DNA of 64,000 nt from Lasiodiplodia sp. COLG20 (Eukaryota > Ascomycota > Dothideomycetes > Botryosphaeriales > Botryosphaeriaceae): contig VNWV01000001.1 in assembly GCA_009801085.1 (NCBI GenBank), positions 2,914,001 to 2,978,000 on the forward strand. The letters are read 5' to 3'. Under the pieces are notes generated by a model. It was not told the origin of the DNA. It worked only from the letters and a program-made list of their open reading frames with translations, and did not search any database. This document shows, in pieces, positions 22,314 through 33,145 of the stretch (positions within the stretch are counted from its first letter, which is position 1; every line of letters begins with the position of its first letter). The position numbers and the translations under genes were made by a program.

Positions 22314-25149
22314 GGTGGATGATCCTTGCGGCACTCAAGGAATCCTTGTTTGGTGTTGTGCCGTGGTGAGGGCGAGCAGCGCAGACAGGAGGAGAGGGCT
22401 GGGAGGCGGGAGCATGGGCGGCGTGCAGCCTTATGGGGCGCTTCTCTCTGTGCGCAGAAGACGCAGAGGTCAATACTTGGGGCGACCTGCTGAATCGAGC
22501 GGGCGGCGAAAGCGGCTAGCACGTATTTAGGGTGGTGGGAGGTCTTGCAGGGAAGGAACGGGCGTGGATGGCCGGGTGGTAAAATGACACACGAGGTACC
22601 CCTGCTGGCGCGGTGCGTGAGACAGAACGGGCGGTGGAGCGTAAGAGAGCGTGTATCGGCGGCGATTAGGCGCGCGAAGCTGGACGATGATTCAAACGAG
22701 AGGCAGCGCGGGCTCCTGCGCTGAGGGCGGTTATGCTGCAGGCGGGCAGCTGCGTCGACGCGGTGTGCGGGCGCCTGGCAGTTAACAGGAAGCATGCAGC
22801 TCGCGGGCGCTCTGGGCGGGCAGCCCGGCGCGTTGGCCAGCTGGCGGTGCAGGCAACCCAGCAGCTCGCTCATTTGCTGGCCAGCGACTGATCCTTGACT
22901 GCGAGCTCTGGCCCAGGGCCGGCCGTTGTTGCGAGGCTGCCGCAGGCACAGAGCTCGAGCATCGTCCGTCGCAAGCGCGCCGCGGCAACCTCGCATCAAC
23001 CCACTGAAACCGCGCTCCACCGGCCCCCGCCTCCTGTGCCTGAGGCCGCGCGCTGGGCACCGAGCACCGGCGGCGGCGGGCAGCGACGCGCAATGCCGGC
23101 CCTTCGGTGAAGCTGCGTCGGCGACGGCACCGCAGACAGCAGTAGTCAGTCACGGCAAGAGGCCGCCACGGCTGGCCGCGCTAGGCGATAACTAGCCCGG
23201 GCCCCGCGGCCGGCTCGGACAAAGATAGCAGAGCATCGCGATCAGCGGTGCAGTGTGCGCCCCTGATCGGCCTCTGCTGATGTTCATTTACGGAGCTGGG
23301 GCCATCATGTGCCGGCCTCAGGTCCCCTCGCCTGCCAAAAGCGCTCGCCCTGACTCGCACCTTTCCTTTGCTGTTCATGAAACGCCAGCCTCCCGCTGCC
23401 AGATCGGGGTGCTCCTGCACGTCAGCCGCGTACCTGCAGCCGCCTCCAGCCCGGCTTCGAATCGAACCGCCTGTGCAACAACTTGTCTCGGTAGCCGCCC
23501 GCCAGGTGCGTCGTGGGGGTTGAGGGGATCGCCGCATCGTCGATGGCTCGCCTCACTGTTGCCGCTCCCATCACACCGCTCGCCGCCTGCGTGCTCACTG
23601 TGGGGTAGGCCGCTCATGGAGTCCTCTCCGCGATACAACCGCGCGATAAATCAGGGTCTGAGGGGTCTCTCAACCTGTTTACGTAAGATCTGCCCTCGCT
23701 GCTCCGCCCCGCCACGGGCCTCGTATCGCGCTTAGCTGCGGGAGATCAACAAAAGCACACAGAGGAGACATGCACATCTCCATTTCCCTGGTGGCCACGA
23801 TGACGCGCACCGCATCTCTCCGCATCTCCAGTTTATCGTGCCAGCGCGCCAGCGTGTGCTGACTGACTGCTCACGCGCGCTGCAGCGTCGACGGGGCGCT
23901 CTGTGGTCCATCGGCAAGCCACGTTTTGCTCCCATCGATTGCCGGCAGGGCTGAGACACATCTCCACCAATACTTGGCCGCTCGCCAGTTTCGCATTGCG
24001 TCAGTCGTTGTTCCTACGCTATTGCACGGCACGCGACATCAAACAGCTGTCTGACCACGTTGCGGCGCAACTAGCAACCTCGCCCGGTCCCCAGCCTGGC
24101 CCTGAGTTCCTTCTGTATCGAATCCTCAAGCTTCTAGCGCCCCGCCACCGCCGCCCAGATCCGCGCCGGCTCAACACCTCACCATCCTTTCCAGTTGTTT
24201 GGGCCTGTAGCCGAATCCTTTCGAACGTCCCCTGTCTGTTCTTCGAGAAACAAGCCTCGTCCAGCCACCCTTAGCCGCAGCCTACCTGCCACTATCCCTT
24301 TTCCTGCCCGTCACCGGCTCGTTGGGACGCTGTAAGGGGGGCCGGGCGCGCATATTGCCATGGCAGTTCCCTTGGTTTCTCGGGTTCACTAAATTTGAAT
24401 ACAACCCTGAGGAACGGCTTCCAACGGTCCAGCAACCTTGGAAATTGCCTTACAGGTTTTCCAAATTCTACGCTCATCTTCATCTGCAGCCCACGGCAGA
24501 CTGGCATCGCTGGTAAGACACGCGTGTTCCATGCCTTCACTTTCCTTTGCTTCAACTTTGATTTTGATTCCCTTGTCTTCGTCCTTTCATCTCAACCAAA
24601 TGGAAGACAAGCTTTCCTATTTTCTGCTTGCTGAACTCTCCGCTGGTCCGGGGTCCCTCTCCAACCCGTCTTCCTTGGCGCAATATTGAACCTTCCGCCG
24701 CTTGGTGGCCCTTTGACTGGACGTCATGGCTTGAAGTCATCCGGCATCAACCACCCACCGCCTAATTGTCGGGATCTACCAGGCACCCGGGAATCCCCTC
24801 TTCCTGTTTCCGCCCCGGTGGTCAGAGTGTCTCCGGCCCGCAGTCTCTGTTTCACAATCTCACCGTACCCCACCTCTTCATCTTTCTTCATTGCCATCGA
24901 GATGGGATCGCGCGCTTCTGCCATGCGCTCTTTTTCGTAGGCATTTCCGAAAAGGCGAATGCTCCGGGTGCCAAGACTTAAGGGCCTCCGTTGTACGAGT
25001 CGTAAAGCGAGCGCGGCTGCGGCTTGCGTGTTGTCGACCTCAGGCCTCCAATAGGGGACGCCTTCACGGCTACGTCCGTTCTCGCTTGCGCCTGTCCCGC
25101 TGCTCACCTTCACCGCGTCCTGGTGTGGATCCTTGCCACAACGGGGCCC
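22314..25149. other. Gene-poor, GC-rich interval
   Basis: About 2.8 kb upstream of the LIM gene. GC is high from about 22700 to 23650. From about 24100 to 25350 the plus strand becomes C/T-rich, which suppresses stop codons and creates long meaningless frames. I see no motif-bearing protein. Confidence 0.5.
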
Positions 25150-25929
25150 ATGACGCAACCCCTTCCTCCAGATTTGCTACTACTGCACTATCTCAATTCG
25201 TATCTCCCCACTACTTCGTACTCGGTAGTTCACGATGGTGCACTGCTCCTTTCTTATCTTCCAATTCATCTACCTCCAACTTCGCTTGCATTTGTCGTTT
25301 GCGTTTCTCTCTACCCTTATCTTTCCAGCACCCTTCCAGATCCCTGGTTTCTTCGTGCCCAATCTCGAAGATGTCACGTTGAACCGGGGTGGAGGACAGA
25401 TCGTGACGTTCGCAATATCCGTAAGGCTAAACTTAATCAAAGCAAGGGCCCTGGTAAGCCGGCTTCGGATCTCGGAGCCGACGCGAAAGCCGATCTACGG
25501 CGAAACACCCTCTACCCTGTCCCGAAACGGTTTCACCCAACATATACACAAGGTTGCTCGACTAAATATAATGTTCTCTTTAGCATGAATTCTCTTCACC
25601 TTTCCTTCCGCGCACTCCACCGCGTCACCGTTGATGCACTCCGGCTTTGCCTGTGTGTCCAGGATCCCATGACACACGCCGCAATTAATCAGTTGAGACA
25701 CGTTCTGCCACGTACCCAATGTCATTGGATCTCTCCAAAGTTACTTTCATGTCTAATTGTCATGTGGACTTCGACTGATGGCAAACGCGCAGCCTATGCT
25801 TTGACCAATTTGATCAGGTATCTGATTGGTTGGAAGATAAATTGCGTCGAACCTATCACACCACCCACTTTTCCAGTGTACGGACGGACTCGTGGCCCCG
25901 AATCTGGCCGGCTCATGTCCTTTGTTTAG
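25150..25929 (+). CDS. Uncertain open reading frame of 259 aa
   Basis: A continuous frame from the ATG at 25150 to 25929; the frame is open from 25024 but begins there with TTG. The N-terminal third is hydrophobic and Leu/Pro/Ser/Tyr-rich. The middle reads TDRDVRNIRKAKLNQSKGPG and is charged. The rest shows no motif that I know. The C/T-rich base composition of the strand lowers stop frequency, so length alone is weak evidence. It may be non-coding leader sequence or a lineage-specific gene. Confidence 0.25.
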   Translation: MTQPLPPDLLLLHYLNSYLPTTSYSVVHDGALLLSYLPIHLPPTSLAFVVCVSLYPYLSSTLPDPWFLRAQSRRCHVEPGWRTDRDVRNIRKAKLNQSKGPGKPASDLGADAKADLRRNTLYPVPKRFHPTYTQGCSTKYNVLFSMNSLHLSFRALHRVTVDALRLCLCVQDPMTHAAINQLRHVLPRTQCHWISPKLLSCLIVMWTSTDGKRAAYALTNLIRYLIGWKINCVEPITPPTFPVYGRTRGPESGRLMSFV

Positions 25930-27424
25930 GAAATTCGTCTCGAACTCCTTTCGGCAACATGCGCTGCCACTGGCCTTTCATTTATTCTGAGATCCTGCTG
26001 AGAAATGGAACAGACGCCAAAAAATATTCATGCTGCGAGAAAAACCTGTATAGGCGCACATCTCATGGTGATTCGCTGAGGTTTTAATGATGTCCTCTTC
26101 GGTACTCCACCTATTCAGCTCGCCACACGGACGCACACGGCTGAAGAATCCACGCCAAGAAAAATAGCTCCAAGCGCAGCTCTCCACTCCCAGCCACCAG
26201 GCTCGAGAAAAGCAAACGAGCACAGACCATAATGCTAATTGACGCAACCCTCTAGCAAATTCTGTCCATGCTCATGTGGATATTTCTTTCCCAGCCTCTT
26301 TTACCATACCGCCATCCGGCATCCGTGCTTCTCGGTACTTTCCATTACCGACAGGCGCACAGGTGACCTCAGGGAAGACGCCCGGTAAGCAAATCCGGGG
26401 GGCGTCTTTAGCTTCATCCGCACAGACGTGCCGCGTGCTTCCTTCCACCGGCCACTCCGGTAAGGAGGTAAAATAAGCAGAGACATAAAAGAAAAAGGGA
26501 CTGGGGGCTTACTCGCTTCCCTCACACCACCGCGTCACCATCATCATGAGACACAAAGCGTTATGGCGACAACTGTTTCACATCTGCGCAGGGCTGAAGA
26601 ACAACATTCCGTACATACCCGCGGAACGAACGCACTGATGGCCAAGAGCCCTTGAACCGGGTCCGGATGGCCGGCTAAAATAAGCCGAACCTTGCTCACG
26701 CCACAGCTGTCGTTGGCCCTGGATTTTAACGTTGAAGTCTGTCCATGCCTTGCAATTGTAATATTTAAGCTTAAGTATTTGTTTCGAATGCCCGTGGAGA
26801 AACCGCACGCTGGCTGTCATGGGATATGTATGCGAAAGACAAGAAAAATTTCTCTTACTACTCACCGTTGGGGTCTCGAACGAGGTGTGGGGTTGCTGTT
26901 GCTAGGGGTCCCATAACTTGTATGAGGCGTTTTCCCGCAAATGAGACGCAACGGCTTCATTGCTATTTATGGAGAGCTAATGGACAGTAAGCATGCGGAA
27001 TAACACTCAACTAACGCATATACTTGAAGCTATCGTCTGTTTTTTTTTTTTTTTTTTACTGTTAAATCTATGTTTGTATCCGGACAACAGCTTCAGCTAT
27101 CCACAGCACAAGCTAAAATGGCAGAAGATATCCTTTGGTGCTAAAAAAAAACCCCCCGTATAATACGGTAGGCTAAGCTCACTGGTCTTTTCTGGCTTTG
27201 GTAGTCGATAGGCGGCGGAGACATAGAAAATGAATTTGCGCTGGAATTAGGCTACGATACCTCTGCTGAAACAAAACAAAACGTTAATGGAGGGCCGATG
27301 AGAGAGCTAGAATGAGGAAAACAGAAAACAAAGCGCAACAACGCCATAGGAGACCCAAACAAAAAACACCGCAAAGAAATGCATAACCTAAGGAAATGTG
27401 ATGCTGACGAGTCTACTTGACGTC
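25930..27424. other. Gene-poor interval with homopolymer tracts
   Basis: No credible frame. A T-tract of about 18 bases lies at 27040-27057 and an A-run followed by a C-run at about 27143-27157. This is AT-richer than flanking coding DNA and probably carries 3' UTR sequence of the C2H2 gene. Confidence 0.5.
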
Positions 27425-28962
27425 TTAAAGCCGGCAATCTTTTCTGAGTAGCGGGAGGTCCGTCATGGCGGACAGGTCGAACTGTTGCCGGTCTAAATCA
27501 TCCACATTGTTTTCTGTCGGCCAGTCAGGCAGCTGCACGTCGTTTCCCCCGGGCAACTCGAACTTATTCAGGCCCGGTGTGGCAAAATCCCACCATTGAC
27601 CCACTACAACGTCTTGAAAGGGTTGAGGTTGTGACAGAGGGGGGCGCATGTCCGTATGACAAGAAAATGGTAGGAACGGCGATGTTGAGAGGCAGTGGCC
27701 GTTCTGCTCGAGTCACTGACGCTTGCGTTTGCGGGGCGAGAGGAAGACAGAAGAGGTTGCTAGGTTTACTCCGCTTCCCTCTCCCGCATCAATACGTTCT
27801 ACACTGCGTATCTCTGATGTTTGCTGTCGTTGTTGGTTCATAGATGTTGCTCCCTCACTCTCGTTTGACAGCCCATGTTCTTCTGTGAGAGTGGGTGGCT
27901 GCGGAGGGCTTACAGGAGCAACGTTTTTGGCTATTCTGGAGAAATCGCCGGCTTGGATGGTGGTTGCTGTTGAAAAAGTAGGGCCCCTTGAATGTGCAGG
28001 CTCTGGACGGAGTGTGGGATTTACGTGGGGGCTGGGTGCCTCGGCGGAGACGCGCAATGTGTGCATCGACAGTCTCTCCAACTCAGACAGTCCGGCGTCG
28101 AGTTTCTGCAGGTCCAGGATTGTCTGCGCAGTGGATGAGTTGCGGTGTTGGAGCATTGCACTTTGTATGGTGGAGAGGTGCTTCAGGATTTGCCTCTCCA
28201 GAAACGTCACTTGAGCTTGGTCATGCTGCTCGACATTCTGAGCGTTGCGGGGGTTGTTAGAGGCGTTGGGAGGAGCAAAGCTTGTAGCAGTTGGTTCGGT
28301 CCTCTGGGAGAGTGGACGCTGGACAGTGCTTGAACTGCTGGCACCTTGGCTGATCTGCGATGACGACGCGGCTGATGGCGTGCAGAGAGATGAAGAACGT
28401 ATCGAGGTAGATGACTGGATCGTGGATGGTTGTATTGTGGCGTTAGGAGGTTGTACAGCGCTAGAGCCCCGAGGATCCAGGGGCATTTCGGCTTTATACT
28501 GTTCCTTCGACATACAGTCGTCGAGGAAAGGGCTGGCTAGAATAGGAGAGTTGGGAAATAGAGTCTTGTAGAGACTACGGTATCTTGTGGCAAGAATCTC
28601 TTCTCCTTTGGAGATTGGATTCGATGGGCATGATCGAAGCGCTTCATGCGATGCATGTTCCTGGCTGTTGATAAAGAAGGCCTTGCAACGCTTACAATTT
28701 CGGACCACAAACTTCTTGCTGTGGGCACGAATAGTGTTCAAGTGGCGTCTAAGGAGAAATCAGTTTCATTTAGAAAATTTATCATCCAGGGAATTGCTTA
28801 CTTCAAAATAGCCATGGTCTCGAAATCACGTCCACTTGGGCAGGCCTTCTCATGTGGCAAGCCACTCATTACCGCATGCTTAATATACGGACAGACAAGG
28901 TACCTTCTCGAGCTCGTGGTGATCTCGGAAGCCGCAACATCATGCCCCTGATGGGCATCCAT
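27425..28962 (-). CDS. Fungal C2H2-type zinc-finger protein (copy 1)
   Basis: Three proposed exons (28962-28802, 28748-27721, 27612-27425) give 458 aa. The first junction builds CPYIKHAVMSG, then ACPSGRDFETMAILKRHLNT, then CKRCKAFFINSQEH and LRSC. This is the layout of a large Pezizomycotina family in which CPY/F-x-KH, a short GR-x-F segment, an RHL..H helix and a second CxxC..F..H..C finger are followed by YRSLYKTLFP. The rest is Ser/Thr/Gln-rich with a C-terminal basic patch, PRKRKR, that may be a nuclear signal. If the last intron (27720-27613, GTCAGT..TTCAAG) is not used, the protein ends at 27713 right after PRKRKRQ. Function is unknown; nucleic-acid or protein binding is inferred. Confidence 0.72.
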
Positions 28963-29049
28963 CTTCAGTATTCGTGTTTTTGTCCGTGTGTGTACTCGCT
29001 AGGTAATCGTGTTCAAAGCTAGGCTCTGTTGAGATGGTGGATTAGCCGA

Positions 29050-29229
29050 GAACTCGTAAAAGGTGTTGAAGCGGCTACATACGGGGTGTGTGCGAATCAA
29101 ATAATCACGTTGAAATTTGACACCTCTTTTGATAGGGAAAGTACTCCAGGACTCGGGAAAGTTAGTTCAGAACTCATGAAAGGTGATGGAGTGGCTACTT
29201 ACAGTGTGTGTGATTAGGCAATAACTCTC
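29050..29229. repeat. Diverged direct repeat pair, 120 bases apart
   Basis: Copy 1 begins at 29050 (GAACTCGTAAAAGGTGTTGA) and copy 2 at 29170 (GAACTCATGAAAGGTGATGG), each about 58 bases and roughly three-quarters identical by eye. Because the offset is 40 codons, one frame reads SRELVKG..ATYGVC and then SSELMKG..ATYSVC. A fragment of the same unit (GTAGCTACATACGGG) recurs at 29954-29968. Confidence 0.6.
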
Positions 29230-29371
29230 AAAGCAATATTTTCCAAAATCGGTGTCTCAGTGTTCAGTTTGTGGTTCGTTTATCTCTAACTTGCGCCCAT
29301 CTGATGCAAGTATAACCTTATTTCGGCACATGGACTGGTACTGTTGAGCTGATGTCATCCATGTGAACCCC

Positions 29372-29940
29372 CCTCAGCGAAGCGAGTGCGAAGCTGGGGT
29401 GAGAGGCAAAGCGCCTCTACTTATCGCTCGTTCGTTCGTTCGTTCGCCGCGTTTGCTTTTACCTACTACGTCATTCGCTCGCTTGTTCGTTCGTTCGCCG
29501 CGTGGCGTTGTTCGCCCGCTAAATCGTTCGTGTTGTTCGCCTACTAAGTCGTTCGCTTGTTTGCTCGTTCATTCGTTCGCCGCGTCGTTTGTTCGCTCGC
29601 CGCTCGCTCGTTAGTTTGCCTGAAGTTCGCTCGTCCGTTCTTTTGCCGCTCAGTTGCATTGTTACTATAGATAACGAAGCGAATTGTTAAGATTTAAAAG
29701 CTACGGAAGAATAGGAAGTTACGTGAAGACGCGTTTAGCGCGAGAACGCGACTATACGTGACCCTGTAAATAGATTTGACTAATAGATGAGCGAGGATCC
29801 TGCTAAGCCTCTCTTTATGTAGTTAATAGGAACGCCTTGCTGAACTGAGGATAAGCCGGTAACCCCCCTCTTGACCGTAACACCTAGCTTCGCTTGGTCG
29901 ACGCACCTGTCGCGTCGCTTTATCCCTCGCTTCGCTGAGG
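29372..29940. mobile_element. Possible MITE-like or solo-element remnant with 15-bp inverted repeats
   Basis: CCTCAGCGAAGCGAG at 29372-29386 is the exact reverse complement of CTCGCTTCGCTGAGG at 29926-29940. Between them lie a TTCG-rich minisatellite (about 29425-29645) and an AT-richer stretch, with further GCGAAGC/GCTTCGC pieces near both ends. No transposase frame is present, and no target-site duplication was established, so assignment as a mobile element is tentative. Confidence 0.4.
29425..29645. repeat. TTCG-rich degenerate minisatellite
   Basis: Runs of GTTCGTTCGTTCGCCGCG-type sequence appear at about 29429, 29487 and 29566, separated by variants such as CGCTCGCTTGTTCG and CCTACTAAGTCGTTCG. 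The tetranucleotide TTCG or CTCG dominates the whole stretch. Confidence 0.7.
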
Positions 29941-30465
29941 AAAAGATATTAGAGTAGCTACATACGGGCTATTTTGTAATCTGTTCGTCTGTACTTTCGA
30001 GGCTCAGTGAGAATAGAAAATGCTGACACATCTCGGAGGTGTAGGCTCGTTGCCCACAAGAACCCCTCAATGAGACTTGAGGATAAAGTCATCGGTTGCT
30101 CGAATCCCCACGGTGGCTCTCTATCGCTTCCTTGAGCGAGGAACTATTCATCTTCCTTACCTTGGGACGGGGTTGGCAAGATTCGGAGCATTGGGATGGA
30201 AATTCGAAAAGTCTACGGTCAGATCTGGTTCGAGTCTTCCTCAATATACTGTAGACGCTGGTGAGTCTAGATCAGAGAAGGCTCTGAAGACCTGACAACA
30301 ATACTTAACCATCCGGGATCTTATGATAAGAGTATAAAGGTACGCGAGCGTTCCAGTGTTCAGCCCGGCGCGAGTAGTATCCATAGCTGAGAATGGATGG
30401 GGATCGAGAGCCGAAGACAGCCAGTGCGATGGCAGTTGAGGCAGTTAGGGATCAGTGGTTGGGTA

Positions 30466-30497
30466 GGGGCCGAGTCCTGCACTCGGGACTCAGCCCC
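30466..30497. other. Strong inverted repeat / hairpin
   Basis: GGGGC-C-GAGTCC at 30466-30477 can pair with GGACTC-A-GCCCC at 30486-30497, an 11-bp stem with one mismatch around an 8-base loop. It is isolated in intergenic DNA with no obvious gene to regulate. Confidence 0.5.
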
Positions 30498-32852
30498 GGG
30501 ACCCTGAAGTCCTCAACAAAGCCTGCACTTCTCAAGGAGCTGAGTTTGTCCTTATATTCCGCCTCAAACGTTAATAGTACGCATAGATTATTCAGCACAC
30601 CCTAGCTCCAAGGACTAATTATCAGTCCACCAGCTATAGCAAGTCGCCTCCCTCGCCTCGCTGTCTCTACGGAGTTTAATTGCGGTGTATTTTTTTTTTT
30701 ACTTTGGGATATTTAGTTGCATTATCACCAAGGCGACCGGGAATGGTGAGGTGGGATGCGGATAACGGTGTTGCGGCTGCTGATGAGTGAAAGTGGTGAG
30801 CGACGTGCAGCCGGCGGCGGCGGAGAAAGCACGCCTCGCTTGTGGCTTCAAGAAGTTTGCGGGGCCCATATGTCGAAATCGAATGTGGCCATGTGTTGGC
30901 TTCGCTCCTGAGCTCAAGTCCCTCGCTCGGCATCATCGATCCATTCCATCATCGGCATTCCGATGATGACATCAGTGCATTAATAAGACGGCTGCTATGA
31001 CTGGCTCACCGCGGTAGCGCAATGCTTGAGGCTCTTCTATCCGTATCCCGGGTTCCGTATTTCCAGGCGGTCGGAATCTGCAGGTAGTTTAAGTGCCGGG
31101 ATGACGTAAAAAGTAACCAGCAGGGTGCTATGATCTGCGACCCTTCTGGAATCACAAACCTCTCCCCTTGCATCATCCATTTAAAGCGCTAGCCGTGGCC
31201 ACTTCAGCTCCTGATTCACACTTTTCAATCCACTCCGCTATCTGCGATTCTTTCCGTATACTATTCTCCATGCTCCAGCACTCTTAGCTCACAACTACCA
31301 TACCACAAGACACTCGGGACTGAGCAACAGAGCCCGGCCACGATTTACCGCCCGGCCACCGAATTGCTCTGCGCGCCGGTCACTCCCCATTCCTTCTACC
31401 TGGCCTTAAGGATATCTATACACAGCATCGCTTTCTTCCATCTGCTCCTGCAGGACCAGGCATAACCGAAATATCTCCGGTCTTTGCAAGGATTACCGGG
31501 TTCGGCTAGCGCTCCGATGCAAATCCTCGACCGCTGCAGGAAAAATTTTGCCTCTGCGAAGGCTTGGAATCTGCGTGTTTATGATTTTGTCTGATGAGAA
31601 TACAAAGTGCCGAGTAAGGTTGTATGATGCTACCAGCGCACTGTCGATCCATCAACAGCCTCTTAAAGTGTTCGTCAACCCTTCCAACGCCCCCTTCCCC
31701 ACCGTACCCCACCCCCTCATTGACTAGATCGGGTTAGTAGAATCACGGGGCTCATCAATAGATTCGAAGATCTAAGTTATACTGCGGTGACAAAGGCTGG
31801 AAAATTTTTCCGCGTACTTCGTATGCGGTCTACCATTTCACGACCAGATGTTTCACCTAATTTCCAGCACATTTCCACAAGCGTGACCTGAGGCCCGCCA
31901 AATTGGAAGTGGACGAAGAAGATTAGTGGAAAGGGTTATACACTTGATTATTGAGCGGTGGGGCGGCAGCAGGTCAATGATTCATCGTTCCTGGAAATTA
32001 TCGTGGGTGGTTCACGATGGTCGTTTGATGGTGTTGATATGGGGCGATGGGTTGACTCGATGTAAATATGTCACGGCGGCGGGCGAGGCGTTACTCGATC
32101 GTATCGAGTCAACCTGGGCTGGCGGCCGGCCGAAGCGGGCGGTAATCAGCTTATCAGCCCCGGCAGCCGGCCCTTGGCGCCTCGACGTCAGATCCAGCAG
32201 CCGCACGCGACACAACAGCTGCTGAGGCGAAAAAAAGGGCAAATCTCAAGGGACGCTGGATCGGAGCCGGGCGCGCTGTCAGAGGGCGAGAGCCTGGGTG
32301 GCGGGATGCATCCAGCTAACTAGGTCCGGGCAGGGCGTGCACATGCAGCTTAAAGCCCATCACCCGCATGCTGGAAAGCTGGTAGGGCAGGACCCCGGGA
32401 TTGACAATGGCGCACAGCTGTGGGATGTGCAGCCCGCGCTAGTCTCCACCGCAGCCCGCATGCGTGCAGACGCCGCCGTTACCTCCAGGGACGCTGCGAT
32501 AAGGAGTAATAAGACCAGCATGTCAGTCGCCAGTTGCACCCGACAAACGTCACGCGTAGAAGTCCGCTGTCTTAAGGGGCAGAATGATGCCAGCGACTAA
32601 AAGCCAGCGCTGGACCGGCCTGCTAGCATGTGCGCGACGCATTTAAACCCCGGGCCAGCTGCAAAAAGACGAAACCAGGACTTCCGGGTCGAGATTTTTG
32701 CAAACAAAGTTGCCGCGATAAGGGCAGCCCACAGTGGGTAGAGAATCGCGGGCGCTAGCGGCCCTTGAACCCAAGGAAGATCGACCACCTCCACGGAGCC
32801 CTGATGTCGCCCACCCGCCGTATCTTCTATAATAAACTGGCCAGATCCCGCC

Positions 32853-32921
32853 ATGGTACGACCTCGCCCTCAGCCTGGCTCCAATTCCCTTCTCCCTCCC
32901 TCCTCTGACGCCGCCCAGTAG
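32853..32921 (+). promoter_or_regulatory. Candidate upstream ORF or displaced 5' exon of the permease
   Basis: From an ATG in good context (CCGCCATGG) this 22-codon frame reads MVRPRPQPGSNSLL.. and stops just before the frame that leads into the permease N-terminus. It may be an uORF that limits translation, or part of a first exon whose splice I could not place in phase. Confidence 0.35.
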
Positions 32922-33145
32922 CCGACGACAACGAGTCGGAGCGGCAGCCGCTCGTCCAGCCCTCGTCTAGCAGCTCGTCAACTCCTCGTGCCGCTTCCCT
33001 CCTACGTCAGCCTGCGTCGCCATCCCCGTCGTCGCACAATTCGCCGCTTCTCGCGCCCCGACCATCCCACGACTCCAACTACGACGTGCAGTACGGCGAT
33101 ATCCAGCCTGATTCACGACCCAACACGCCTGGATTGGGTGCCGTC

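Larger units (their letters stand above)
28963..32852. other. Repeat-rich, gene-poor island
   Basis: About 3.9 kb without a convincing gene. The left third carries direct repeats, an inverted repeat and TTCG-rich minisatellite sequence, listed separately. The part from 30600 to 32850 is ordinary-looking intergenic DNA, including a T-run at about 30690 and the upstream region of the permease gene. Confidence 0.55.

Noticed and set aside
22025..23020. 331-codon minus-strand frame upstream of and overlapping the LIM gene
   Set aside because: Overlaps the real LIM frame out of phase; rich in Cys/Arg/Pro/Ala with no motif; caused by high GC.
30170..30245. tRNA-like A-box (TGGCAAGATTCGG) and B-box (GGTTCGAGTC)
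   Set aside because: Flanking bases cannot form an acceptor stem and the B-box lacks its final CC, so no cloverleaf can be drawn.
28963..32852. Intact retrotransposon
   Set aside because: No reverse transcriptase, integrase or gag-like frame can be read in either strand; only repeats and short frames.
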